Positions 12,780 through 23,400 of a DNA stretch of 64,000 bases are shown piece after piece; position 1 is the stretch's first letter; each line of letters begins with the position of its first letter. The translations under genes and the position numbers were made by a program. The notes under the pieces were generated by a model that saw only the letters and a list, made by a program, of their open reading frames with translations, was not told the DNA's origin and did no database searches. Source of the stretch: Lutraria lutraria (taxonomy: Eukaryota; Mollusca; Bivalvia; Venerida; Mactridae); NCBI GenBank assembly GCA_964023205.1, contig OZ026847.1, forward strand, positions 14,515,182 to 14,579,181, given 5' to 3'.

Positions 12780-13450
12780 TTAGTCAATGTTGGAAATGTG
12801 TGCTCATCTATACTGACTCAAATATGGTGTACCTCAAGGTTCTATGCTCACAAAATAAACTTAAACGCATGAATGATTTGAATGTATTTATAAATAATAT
12901 GCAAATAAAAAACGTTAAATCTCAGAAAATATTACGAGTTTACATTGACCAACAATTGTTATGGGATGAACAAGTCACATAATAATTATATCTGTAATAG
13001 AATAAATTCTAAAATATCTCTTTTTAAACGGATGAATTATTTTATAATTCATAAAATGTCAACATTTGAATATTGCTGTCCTGTATGGGCCATTAAACGA
13101 GCACACGTAAGAAAATAACATCATGACAGAAACAAACGGGTAAAATAATATTATGTAAGCCAAAAAGAACGCCAAGTATTGAATTTTTTAAAGAGATGAA
13201 ATGGTTAACGTTTGAAAATAGGGTGAAATACCATTGTTGTATCTTAATATATAAAACGTCAATGGACAATGTCCCCAATATATGAAGGAGATAATTTCTT
13301 TTTCAAATAATGAAAATCACTACCTACAATCATCAACAAATAAAGACATTGCCAATTCAATACTTAACTCAAACAATATTCATTTTCAATCTACAGTATG
13401 GATTAAGGAGATGTTGTTTAAAGCTCCTCAAATTACCTGAGATTTTCAAA
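12780..13450 (+). pseudogene. Decayed non-LTR retrotransposon, reverse transcriptase 3' region
   Basis: Translated pieces in shifting frames match the C-terminal part of invertebrate LINE reverse transcriptases. LKRMNDLNVFINNMQIK and KILRVYIDQQLLWDEQV are in one frame (12800-12982). After a frameshift come YCCPVWA (about 13070-13090), KEMKWLTFENRVKY-like sequence, and VNGQCPQYMKEI with ENHYLQSSTNKDI (about 13255-13345). These are the landmarks of the region downstream of the catalytic motif. Frameshifts and stops separate the pieces, so it is inactive. No 5' half or endonuclease is present. Confidence 0.65.
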
Positions 13451-13742
13451 TGCTGAACCATTCAGCTATTTCTTTCCAACTTTCGGTAGGGTGGCATATA
13501 GCGGTAACACTGTCCGTCCCACTTTTTGTTATTGCATTCTCGTACAATCCTCATGCCGTTTTCACCAAACTTTCACAGAATGATCAGTATCAAGTGCTGT
13601 AGTGTACATTCTCAGGCTAATTGGCCTTAGTTTAATTTTACCTTATAATGATTGTCCATATGCAACTCCTCCTGCAATTCTTATCCAATTTTGACCAAAC
13701 TTTCAGAAACTGATGAATATCAAGTACAACAAAGTATTGAAC

Positions 13743-13916
13743 TACAGTAAAACCTCTACAGAGCGGTCCTGTAATGTAGAGCAACAACCTCTCTATAACA
13801 ACACCTTTAAAATTTCCCTAAACTGATGAATTCATCCTCTGTAGAGCAACAACCTCTAAACAACAGCCAATATTAGCAGCTAACACAGGGTGTTGCTCTA
13901 TAAAGGTTGTACTGTA
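13743..13916. mobile_element. 174-bp MITE, TACAGTAAAACCTCT termini
   Basis: The left end is TACAGTAAAACCTCTACAGAGC. The right end, reverse complemented, reads TACAGTACAACCTTTATAGAGC, a good terminal inverted repeat that includes flanking TA. GTAGAGCAACAACCTCT occurs twice inside. TA target and CAGT-type termini fit non-autonomous Tc1/mariner or pogo-like elements (family knowledge). Confidence 0.75.
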
Positions 13917-14675
13917 TTTTTTCAGATTTAATGATATCAAGCATATCAATCAATGGATTAAAGTGTTCACAAATTTCCAAGATCAAACAAAACTCTTCAA
14001 AATCATTGCATACAATTTGTATAAAACAATGGACTGACAAACAGAAGCAAGCAGGCAACTAACAGCAATTAACTGTAGATATTGATGGCATAGTAGCATG
14101 ACATTTTCAACAAATTTGCCAGAACAGTCCTTTATATTACCTGGTATAGATATTTCAAGCATACATGTATAACACAAAGGTAAAGAAAATCGACAAAAAA
14201 GAATGCCACAACTAATTGAATCATTTAAATCTTTAATACTAGTACATTGATTTTATCACATGAAGCAAATTATCATTTTTTACTATAAGTACATCCTTTT
14301 TGAGGAGATTGTTCAATATATTACTAGTAATGAGTACTATATGTGTCAGCTATCAATGCATGTTAACCCATTTTTAGTAAAATTGGGGTTTTAGAGCTAA
14401 TGAAAAGCCTAAGAATAAGCTACAATACAGCATTGCATTAAAATCTCAAATCTATTAACACAAAATTATTAGAATTCAGTTTAACACAATGTCATGTGAA
14501 GGAGTATATTTTACATGTCACTGCACATCATGGTAAATTTTATGCATCAGAACTGTAGATTATAAATGCACCAAATATAACAAAATAACAGTACACTCTG
14601 CATGTATATCCATTAGAAGGTCAGAGTTTAGTGATCAGCTAGTGTAGATCAATGCAACACCCAGTATATAGATTA
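13917..14675. other. Intergenic sequence, nothing recognised
   Basis: AT-rich sequence. Open frames on the minus strand of about 60 codons near 13873-14177 overlap each other and carry no recognisable motif, so I do not call them genes. Confidence 0.4.
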
Positions 14676-14884
14676 TTAATTAAGGCTGAAATTCGGAATA
14701 CCAAAATATGAGCCACGTCTTGCAAATTTAACTTCAAAGTCAGGATCGTCACTAATGTTTTTTTTCATTCTCAAAGGTTATGCACACCAAGTTGGAAAAC
14801 TTCATTCTTAATCAAATAACCAGTATTAGAAGGCTTTATAACAAAAGTATGATGAAATCCAGGGGGAATGTTTTCTCCATCTGT
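14676..14884 (-). pseudogene. Frameshifted terminal-exon-like coding segment
   Basis: On the minus strand an acceptor (ATTTCAG, AG at 14885-14886) opens a frame reading TDGENIPPGFHHTFVIKPSN and then GYLIKNEVFQLGVHNL, ending in TGA. One base away, the next frame continues at once as PLRMKKNISDDPDFEVKF and ends GIPNFSLN with TAA at 14676-14678. Both halves have coding-like composition. The break falls within AACCTTTGAG (about 14777-14787). This looks like one last exon with a one-base deletion, or an assembly error. I do not recognise the protein, and no upstream exon was found on the minus strand up to 17.8 kb. It could be a pseudogene relic or the 3' exon of a gene whose upstream exons I missed. 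Confidence 0.5.
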
Positions 14885-15019
14885 CTGAAATTAGAAATAA
14901 AATCTATTTAGCTAAATCAAATAACATAAGTTCCAATAAGTCTTTAAACAAGGTTACTTTGACATTTGAAAGGTTATTTGACATGGTAAAGAATTTATCT
15001 ACCAAAACTACCCCGACTG

Positions 15020-15360
15020 TTCAGTAGTTGTTGAAATCAACTGACCCCCGGGGCGGGGCCAATATTGACCATGGGGCTATGATTTGAACAAACTTGGTGG
15101 AGTTCAACAAGAAAATGCTACATCCGAAATATCTAAGCCCTAACGCTAGTGGTTTTTGACAAGAAGATTTTTTAAATGTTCCTGCATGGGCCTTTATAAA
15201 TCTAGTGACCCTGGGGCAGAGCCGATTTTGATCCCCAACCATAATTATAACTAATTTATTATGTATAATTATAGAGGTCTGCTAGACAATGCTACATACC
15301 AAATATCTTAGCTCTAGGCCTTGTGGTTTTAGACAAGAAGATTTTTCTTATTTTCCTAGT
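15020..15360. repeat. Dispersed repeat, two diverged subunits
   Basis: Two related blocks follow each other. One has ATGCTACATCCGAAATATCTAAGCCC then GTGGTTTTTGACAAGAAGATTTTT. The other has ATGCTACATACCAAATATCTTAGCTC then GTGGTTTTAGACAAGAAGATTTTT. The GACAAGAAGATTTTT ending occurs in both. This resembles short dispersed repeats common in bivalve genomes (recall). No coding content. Confidence 0.55.
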
Positions 15361-16513
15361 ATGTAAAATAGAGTAAACTTTATTCTAGACAAAAATAAAA
15401 AAATCCCTCAGGCAGATTTTTGATAAAAATGGAAGTGAGAAGAAAAAAACACTTAACTTTACATTTAAAATCGTTTTACTTGCACTTATAATTAAATCAT
15501 GAACATCAAATTTAAACCTACGTGTAGGTAATTTTATTCTCCGCTATTAGATTTTTATTTCAATATTTCAATAAATATCTGCATAAATTGATAGAGCGAT
15601 AGATATTTTCAGAGAGGCACTATAAATACCGTAAAATGACGGCGAAATTCAATCGTTTGGTTCCACCTTAATCATTCATATATTTGGGGAATATTAAATC
15701 AAAAGTGAGGGTAAAATTTAAGGGCATAGCCATTATGACTTTTTTGAAATTTCACTCAGAAGTTGAAAACTTCATTTGGAGACACGTTACAACATGGACA
15801 ATTTGGGCCTTTGACTCCTCATAAAAAATGTTTAAGTTTGTTAGCTAGCTCATTAATGTCTCACATTATCGGGAAACATTGATACCTTTCATAAATACCC
15901 GGGTTTTTAGCAAATACATGCGAAAATTCGAGTTATTCCCCGGAGACATGAAATGTGGCATCTTTTGAAAATGACTCATTTATTGTTTGATTTAGGTATG
16001 CTGTATATAATAAACATCATATAATCAATTCTCTAATACCAATACACACATCCATATATACTTGTGTACATGTATTGGGTTTAGATATCTTTTATCTATT
16101 TATAAGTTTATGTCACACACAAAAAAAAATTAAAATCAACAATGTCTCTTGTTTTATGTTTATTAACTCTTATAACAGACTGAGTAAAAAACAAATCGTT
16201 TGGTCTTACAACATTCAGTTTTATATAAAACACATTTTACTTGACATGCATACATTTATAATCCTAAATTATCAAAATGCACAAATATAAAACTATATAA
16301 TAACTCAACTGGAACATCACTAATATGAGCACAAATACTTTTTATAGGGGTGTTCAAATATTAAATAGACTCATCCTGTCACCTTAAAAAAATATATGAC
16401 TGTTAAAAACCTTTTTGCACTAAATTTTGACCTACTTTAGAAAAAAAGAGTTTATTACAGATTTTCATTACAGTCGAAAAATGAAAATTCTGCCTGCATC
16501 TAACTTGAGCTAG
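15361..16513. other. Intergenic sequence, nothing recognised
   Basis: AT-rich sequence with possible repeat debris (TACCGTAAAATGACGGCGAAATTC near 15627) but no second terminus that would define an element. No supported gene. Confidence 0.35.
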
Positions 16514-16665
16514 GAGCCCGCCCGGCTAGCTCAGTGGTTAGAGCGTTTGTCTAATGATCGAGAGGTTCGAACCCCGGGCGAGGCTCACACTGTCCGTGAC
16601 AAATTTGACTGAAGATATTACATCCTAATAATAGTATATGGCGGCTGATTTTCCCCAGCCTGTTG
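16514..16665 (+). mobile_element. tRNA-derived SINE
   Basis: The head (16514-16586) has an A box (TAGCTCAGTGGTTAGAGCG) and a B box (GGTTCGAACCC). GAGCC/GGCTC ends can pair with one bulge, but the T stem does not form, so it is not a working tRNA. The body (CACACTGTCCGTGACAAATTT, GAAGATATTACATCC) matches the reversed copy at 25690-25928. The 3' limit is uncertain. A second, reversed tRNA-like stretch (CTAACCACTCAGCCATGGCC) lies at about 16745-16800. Confidence 0.7.
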
Positions 16666-17792
16666 TCCTGGACTGTATCTTCACCAGTTATTGACTACCC
16701 CTCCACAAGCCGACAAGTTTCATTATGACCTGCAGCAACTGGGATTATAACCTGGGCCACTGGGCTACATGGCAGGTGAACTAACCACTCAGCCATGGCC
16801 GTGGCTTCTTATAGTTCTCATTCCATTGGATGTCCTAAGGCAATTGTAGTTCAAATGGTGATAGACAAGGCAATGGTTAGCCTGTGGAAAAGATACTTTT
16901 GGTTGAAAAGGCAAAGACAATTATTAATGATAAATTAATTATATGTGGTAAGATCAAATGATGATGGAAATAAATTGTCAAAGCAAGGGTAGCTGTTCAA
17001 TTTGGGAATGGTGACCTTCAACTTTAATCCCAAATTAATAAAATTAATATAGAAAATGCATGTTAAATGTCATGTGAATATCTTCAGTAGTTTTTTGAAG
17101 ATTGATCTTTAACCAGGATTTTTATATGTTCACTAAGGGCCATAACATGGTCGAAATCCATATGAGAGTTATGGGCCTTGAATAGTGACCTTCAGTTATG
17201 ATTTCAAAGACGTGTCTAACAAGTAACATTCGTAGGGGTTGATGAGGTATGGAGTTGTTCAAAAAGTTGCATGCAAAACTGCTTTCATTATCAAACACTG
17301 AGAATAGTCGAATGTGCTGTCCTACAGACAGCTCTTACTTAACAGCTAACTATTTATTTTAATTCAATTCTGGTGGTAAATAAGTGACACTTTTCTTATT
17401 GACCAGTACAAACCCATTTCAAATATTCACTCAGTTAAGATCAAATGCATTAACAATGATGTTTAAGTAAGTAATATTGAGCAGCTTGTTTCCATTTGAC
17501 TCCTACTATAAAATATAGAGTACAAACCATTTTCTATCAACACATTTCGTGAACTCCGGATAAAAACGTGCTTCTTGCATCAAACAATTATACCCTAATT
17601 TTATGACAGAAGAATTCAGAAGTCGATGGCATTAGCATTGCGTGGCATTCACATATAATCTCTGTTCCTATCCAGACACAAGTTTATCCAATCTTTCATT
17701 GTCTAACCGTTCCTTTAATACACAATCAGTTCATCGGGAGACCTTTTCCATGCGAACCTATTCTTAAGTAAAGTGACAAGTAACATCCATTA
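16666..17792. other. Intergenic sequence
   Basis: After the SINE there is a reversed tRNA-like remnant (about 16745-16800), then sequence without recognisable genes or repeats. A stretch around 17100-17250 (GGGCCATAACATGG, GAGTTATGGGCC) resembles the GGGCCATAACT-type dispersed repeats seen at 59838-60540. Confidence 0.35.
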
Positions 17793-18430
17793 TCTATGAT
17801 GGCTGATTTATGCCATGTCGTATTCTCGCTTTTTCGCCAGCCACAACAAAGCGAAAATGCGAAAAAGCGAAAATACGACAAAGTCAACTTTGTCGTATCT
17901 GTGCATTGTTGCATTTTCGCATTGTCGTGGCGAAAAAGCGAAAATACGACAGATGAAGGGCGACAATACGACACCAAAGATGTGTCGTGTTTTCGCCTAA
18001 CATCTGTCGTATCTTTGCTTTTTCGTGGCGAAAATGCAACAATGCGAAAACACGACAAAGTCGACTTTTTCGCATTGTTACATTTTCGCATTGTTGCATT
18101 GTCGCATTTTCGCATTGTTGCGTTCCGGTTACGCATGCGCAGGTAGTTAAACCTTATACAAGTTGGTGCGCATGCGCTTGTACAACCGGAACGCGAAAAT
18201 GCAACAATGCAACAATGCAACAATGCGAAAATGCGAAAAAACATCTTTGGTGTCGTATTGTTGCCCTTCATCTGTCGTATTTTCGCTTTTTCGCCACGAC
18301 AATGCGAAAATGCAACAATGCAAAGATACGACAAAGTTGACTTTGTCGTATTTTCGCTTTTTCGTATTTTCGCTTTTTTGTGGCGAAAAAGCGAAAATCA
18401 TGACGACATGGCATAAATCAGCCACCATAG
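17793..18430. repeat. 638-bp foldback element built of nested palindromes
   Basis: The left arm begins TCTATGATGGCTGATTTATG then CCATGTCGT. The right arm ends with the reverse complement, ACGACATGGCATAAATCAGC then CACCATAGA. The centre is near 18150-18160 between TTCCGGTTACGCATGCGC and GCGCATGCGCTTGTACAACC. The arms are made of a small vocabulary (GCGAAAA, GCAACAAT, GTCGTAT), with smaller palindromes such as ACGACAAAGTCAACTTTGTC inside them. The right end has a second partial terminus (to about 18452). Long open frames in several frames here (up to about 200 codons) come from the simple composition and are not genes. Confidence 0.85.
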
Positions 18431-18452
18431 ACATGGCATAAATCAGCCACCA

Positions 18453-19131
18453 TACATACGACTTTCCATGTGTTGTATACGTCGTGTAGGATATATCATG
18501 GTACAATGTTTTTTATTGTTCCAGGACGAAATATATATTTTTGTCCACAAAACAAAGTACATCAGCATATCAGAGTACATTGGTTACCTTATGACTGGAT
18601 ATATAGTATGCACGTGGTGGACCGTTAGGGTGGTAGTGCTGCTGCCGCCAATAATAGCACATTATTTTTTTATTTCTTTGCAGCTGCATGCGGGACATTG
18701 AAGTTTCCACCTGTTTGTGTCTGGTCGGGAAATAATATATGTTGTTTGTTCTTGCTTTCCTAAAATGAATCTGTATAAACTCCTAGAAAAATCATTTTTA
18801 ATTTTTATCATTTTTATCAAGTTGATTTGGTTACGAAACATAAACCATATCTTTTCAACCGAAATAGTTCGAGCGTGAAATTACGACTTCGACTTGGAGA
18901 CAGTTCCCAAGTTTTCTAGCTCAAAGCTCGATTACATACTCGATTAATTCTGCTGAAAAGTTTACTTTTTAATATTTAAATGCATGTTCGGAATATCAAG
19001 TACACTAGTTATAACAGAAAAATGTATGCTTAATAACTTTATTATTTTACCGCAGTTGTTTTGTCAACAACAAATGATGAAATATCAGATCTGAGATTGA
19101 AGACTTATCTCAAGTGTTAATAGCTATAATC
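18453..19131. other. Intergenic sequence, nothing recognised
   Basis: No gene, RNA or clear repeat. A short open frame at 18468-18701 has no recognisable motif. Confidence 0.4.
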
Positions 19132-19170
19132 AAGGACTTATATACATAAATGTATGTATATAAGTCCTTG
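19132..19170. repeat. 39-bp hairpin with flanking direct repeat
   Basis: CAAGGACTTATATACAT and ATGTATATAAGTCCTTG are exact reverse complements around a five-base loop. The hairpin is flanked by CTATAAT on both sides (19125-19131 and 19171-19177). It looks like the smallest remnant of a TIR element, or an insertion scar. Confidence 0.7.
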
Positions 19171-19365
19171 CTATAATTGCGCTCCGTTGGGCACTTGTGT
19201 CTTGAATGAAACATTGAACCATTGTAAATGTTTTTATTTAGACGGTCATGAATTTTATTCACTTACAATTTATATACTGATTTACATATATGTACATATC
19301 TTTAAACAAAACACTGTATTGTAATTAACTACATATACAAATGTACGTATCTATACGTACAAAAC

Positions 19366-19509
19366 CAAAGGGGTTTGTCACGAAAAAAATCCAAAAAAAA
19401 AATGTTTTTCCATGTAACCCATATATTATATATAGACTTTTATATACTAGTATATATGGGTTACATGGAAAAATAATTTTTCGATTTTTTTTCGTGACAA
19501 ACTCCTTTG
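19366..19509. mobile_element. 144-bp hairpin MITE with 8-bp target duplication
   Basis: The termini CAAAGGGGTTTGTCACG and CGTGACAAACTCCTTTG are near-perfect inverted repeats. The pairing continues almost to the centre (CCATGTAACCCATATA against TATATGGGTTACATGG). TACAAAAC flanks both ends (19358-19365, 19510-19517). An 8-bp duplication is typical of hAT-type transposition (family knowledge). Confidence 0.85.
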
Positions 19510-20018
19510 TACAAAACGTGACAAATGTTGTACTCAATGAGACCTAGTTCGGCGTTATCTATATATAGCGGTCATTATTAGCATCCCTGATATATTCAAG
19601 ATCTAAGACATATAATTATATAATATAATATAAATTCATGCAAAGACATTTCCTATACAGGGAGAAATAAGAACACAATCATAGATTGTTTCAGGAATGT
19701 TTAGAACTACACGCACATCGTACGTGTACACCATTGTTTAGACCGCCATGCAACTCTGCTAGAACTTTACCTGAAAGTTTGGCATTTAGACTGGCCCGTA
19801 CAATCCCACAATGCATACATGTGTTATTGATGGTGACAGCAGACGCTTTGTAACGTTCCTGGAAATGTTTTAATATAATTTTCCGCTCTACGGACATTCC
19901 TGTGGTAACGCACATTACACGTTTTCAAGGAAAGAAGTCGTCTGGCACACAGTAACGTAATTTTATTCATTTTAAATGACTTGATACAGTAGCTTTCCAT
20001 CATTATAAATTGGAAAAA

Positions 20019-20490
20019 ATGAAGAGCGGAGAAAAGACACCGCAAAAGATCGAGACTACCAGGATGTTACGGAATCAAAGGTTTAGACAAACATCCAATT
20101 CGAACTCACCAGTGAAGAATACAATGAACAAAAGTTCATATAACAAGTCAACTAGAAGTTCTAGTAGCAACGAGCATCCTAGACACGAGTCAAACAATAA
20201 ACACGATTTTTGCTCGATTTTTGATACTCATGGAAGTGTTACACAATTACCAGTTGAGACTTCGTCTACAGAAGAAGCTCTAAATCTTGTAACTACAAGG
20301 AAGGACAGAACTGCTCGACATAATGCTGATCAGAGTTTAGATTATAAGTCCATGTTGTCAGATGTTCCGACCTTATCAACAACTACTGCGCATTGCGTTG
20401 ACAAGTTGCAGATCTCAGAGGATGCTAGACATGGTTTTGATGACTTAGCATTTGATAAAAAGCTTTCAGGTGAAAGCCATGAAGAAAGAG
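20019..20490 (+). CDS. Gene 1 exon 1 (start codon)
   Basis: The ATG at 20019 is the first in frame (MKSGEKTPQKIETTRML). The frame is open upstream only to a TTG. The donor is GAAAGAG/GTAGGT at 20491, leaving one base of a split Gly codon. Confidence 0.8.
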
Positions 20491-23400
20491 GTAGGTATTT
20501 TATTCTCGCTTGCTTAACATTTAAGAGTGACTCATGACATCATACAGTATGAAGTTGTTTCCCATAATGCCTCTTCTTGTTATTTCTATTTTTTTTTCCA
20601 GGTTCATATTAAAGTGAACATCATAATATATATGCATTCAAGTAAAGTCAAATGTGAATAGGGCTGTGTATTGCCAGGACACTACCGATAATCCGATAGC
20701 ACAAATGAAAACCAAACTTTCAATGATTCAATTCTTGACCTTTCTACCAGCAAACTTTTTATCACTTATTATATAATACCGTAAAACTCTGATTGTCCGA
20801 AGTTGTCAGGACCGAAAAATTCCTTCGGATAGTCCGGGGTTTTGGATAATCCAGGGTAAGGGAAATTTAGGCAATCACTCCCATATATATGGCGAACATG
20901 TAAAGATATAATAACATCAAAATTAATGTGTTATAATTCATATTTTATTTATGAAAAAATACATTTTAAGATAAACATGTGTTTATTTAACGTAAAAACA
21001 AATGTATGAGTAGTTTGTACCATTATTAATTCGTCAAAGTCATGAGGATTCCAAAGTGAAACTATGAATACAAATGAATACCCAAACAGTAGCACATGTC
21101 ATGTTACAAAGCAAATTAATCCATCGATAAAATGAAATCATGTAGACAGGCCAGAACAGTACGCGGACACTTTCCCCCATATGTAACTATTTCGTGTAAT
21201 TGAGGCCGTGTTCCAAATCATCCAGACTATGTAGTTTTGAAGATGAATCCTTGCTTAGAAATTATACAGGAACTTAAGATTGTAAACAATGCACTACGCA
21301 TGCGCAGTCAGGCAACGCGGCAGGTACAGTCACGGCTCAAAATTATTGTACAATTTAACCAGTACGCGGACACCCGTTTATATAGACGTCAAAATGGTCA
21401 AATAAAGTAAACTCACCTGAAAATAATTTTTTTTTGTGTATTTATTTCATTTACACATGAAAATCAAAAGAAAATATATTTTCTATAATAAAAAAATAAC
21501 ATGTTTAAAGCATTGAGTGCTGCATACGTAAATTCATGTATTCTTCTTTACAAAAACCATGCAGAACTCTCCTACGGTTTAGTTCGTACTTTACAGAAAT
21601 GAGTATTTATCTAGATTTACTTATTTCTATAAGTTTGTAGCCTACGGGAGTTAAGGACTTCAAAATAAAATTATATAATGGAAAGCAATTTTTTAAACAT
21701 TTGGAAGGTACCTGTAGTCAAATGGTTCAAGCACCAAAGCGATAAAGATGCGATTGTTGCTGAGTTAAATTATGTGTCGCAAGATCGATTGTGTATAGGC
21801 CTATCAGGTTTTTTGTTTACTAAAAAGTCTATTCAAGTGAGAGTGTCTCCTATTTATTAAATACGTATATTATTTTAATCAGTAGTGATTTTTTAGCCAT
21901 TTACACATGGACTTATATATTTTTACAAATATCAATTTATTTTGTTTATATCGTCTGCTGATCAGTATAAACAGGAAGTGTAAACAGAATATGTATCATA
22001 CCGGAAGAAAGGTAAGTTTGCTGCGAATATAGGTAAGTAATATCGGTATCGTACAGGATGTTTTAAATCTTTTAAAACTCGCCGTATACGAGGGTGTCCG
22101 CGTACTGGTAGCGTCCGCGTACTGTTCCGGCCTGTCTAATGAAATATACACAGGATATAGAATAAGCACACTATCTAAATAAATTACAAACAGAAATCAA
22201 ATAAAAATCTGACGCTAAGTTTCATTTTATTGCTACAAATCGTTGTCGTCCTACGATATCTTAGCTTATCGTGTTTGTATTCATTTCCCAAAAATGGAAT
22301 GATTTTGAAATCGAGTGCCGGTAATTTATATTGGTCATGTGTATTGTTTGTCAATTTAACAAACTTCTAAAAATAAAATGAACATTTCTAATATAAGTTG
22401 CTTATTAAAGTGAAATTATGATGCAATTTATAAATCAAAAGAAAAATAAATTGTGAATGATCTATAGGCTAATTTTGTTCCCATTACTGCAAACAATGAT
22501 CCAAACGAACAATCCTTTAAAGAAATCTTACTATGAACTTGTCTGATCGATCAGAGTTAATTGTCGACTTCGGATAACAGGTGTGAAAATAGGCATTCGG
22601 ATGATTGTGGGGACCTGTTTATCACTTCGGATAAGCCATGGTATTCGGATTAGACGATTCAGATGATCGAGGTTTATTTACATTGAAATATATAGAGGAA
22701 AAATTGGGACCGAAAGTTCATTTCAGATATGACCAGGTTTTCGAATAATCCGAGTTTGGATAATCGGGGTTTTACTGTAAATGCATAATCAACAGTTAGT
22801 CACTTGACTTTGTGAAAGCCAAAATTCTATTAACACTACCAAAGAAACACCAGAATATGGCAACTGCCCTAAATGTATTAAAAATAGAACTATCTCTGCT
22901 AATCAGGGCTTGACATTAACTTTTTCAGGAGGTAGCCAGCAGGACTACCAGCAAAGAAAATGAGGTAGTCCTTGCAAAATATAGTTAGTCCTCATTCTAA
23001 TTTAAGTAGAAACATGTTTGTCATTTTATTTCAATGCCTATCTAGTGTACTTTATCAGAATACAAGACAAGTATGAAAGTCAGATTTTCACGAATGTATT
23101 GAACAAAGTTATACAGGTTACATCACATCCGATCTTTATTTTTTTATTTACATGTGTACTTGAAGTTATAGAATCCAGGTCACAAATACCAGGTAGCTGA
23201 CGGGATACCCAGCTTTGAAACCTAGGTAATCCTTGGAGAAAATGGGTGGCCTCGGGCTAACGGACCATTGTTATAGTGTCGAGCCCTGCTAATTTACTCT
23301 TGTGCCTTGTTTTCCTAAATGTCAATTCTTTTCATATTCCTGTATTCAAGAATTGCTGGAAAACTTAATGAATTTATAAAATAAATCAATTATAAGAGAT

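Noticed and set aside
16514..16586. Functional tRNA gene
   Set aside because: The T stem does not pair, the acceptor needs a bulge, and the downstream body is shared with another copy, so it is a SINE head.
17726..18506. Long open frames on both strands in the palindrome (up to about 200 codons)
   Set aside because: They overlap in several frames on both strands and arise from a low-complexity word set lacking stops.
19540..20018. Promoter of gene 1 with a TATA box near 19560
   Set aside because: TATATATA runs are common throughout this AT-rich window and no other core promoter evidence is visible.
21678..21860. Transposase of the nested element
   Set aside because: Only 60 codons, with no catalytic motif or DNA-binding segment visible.
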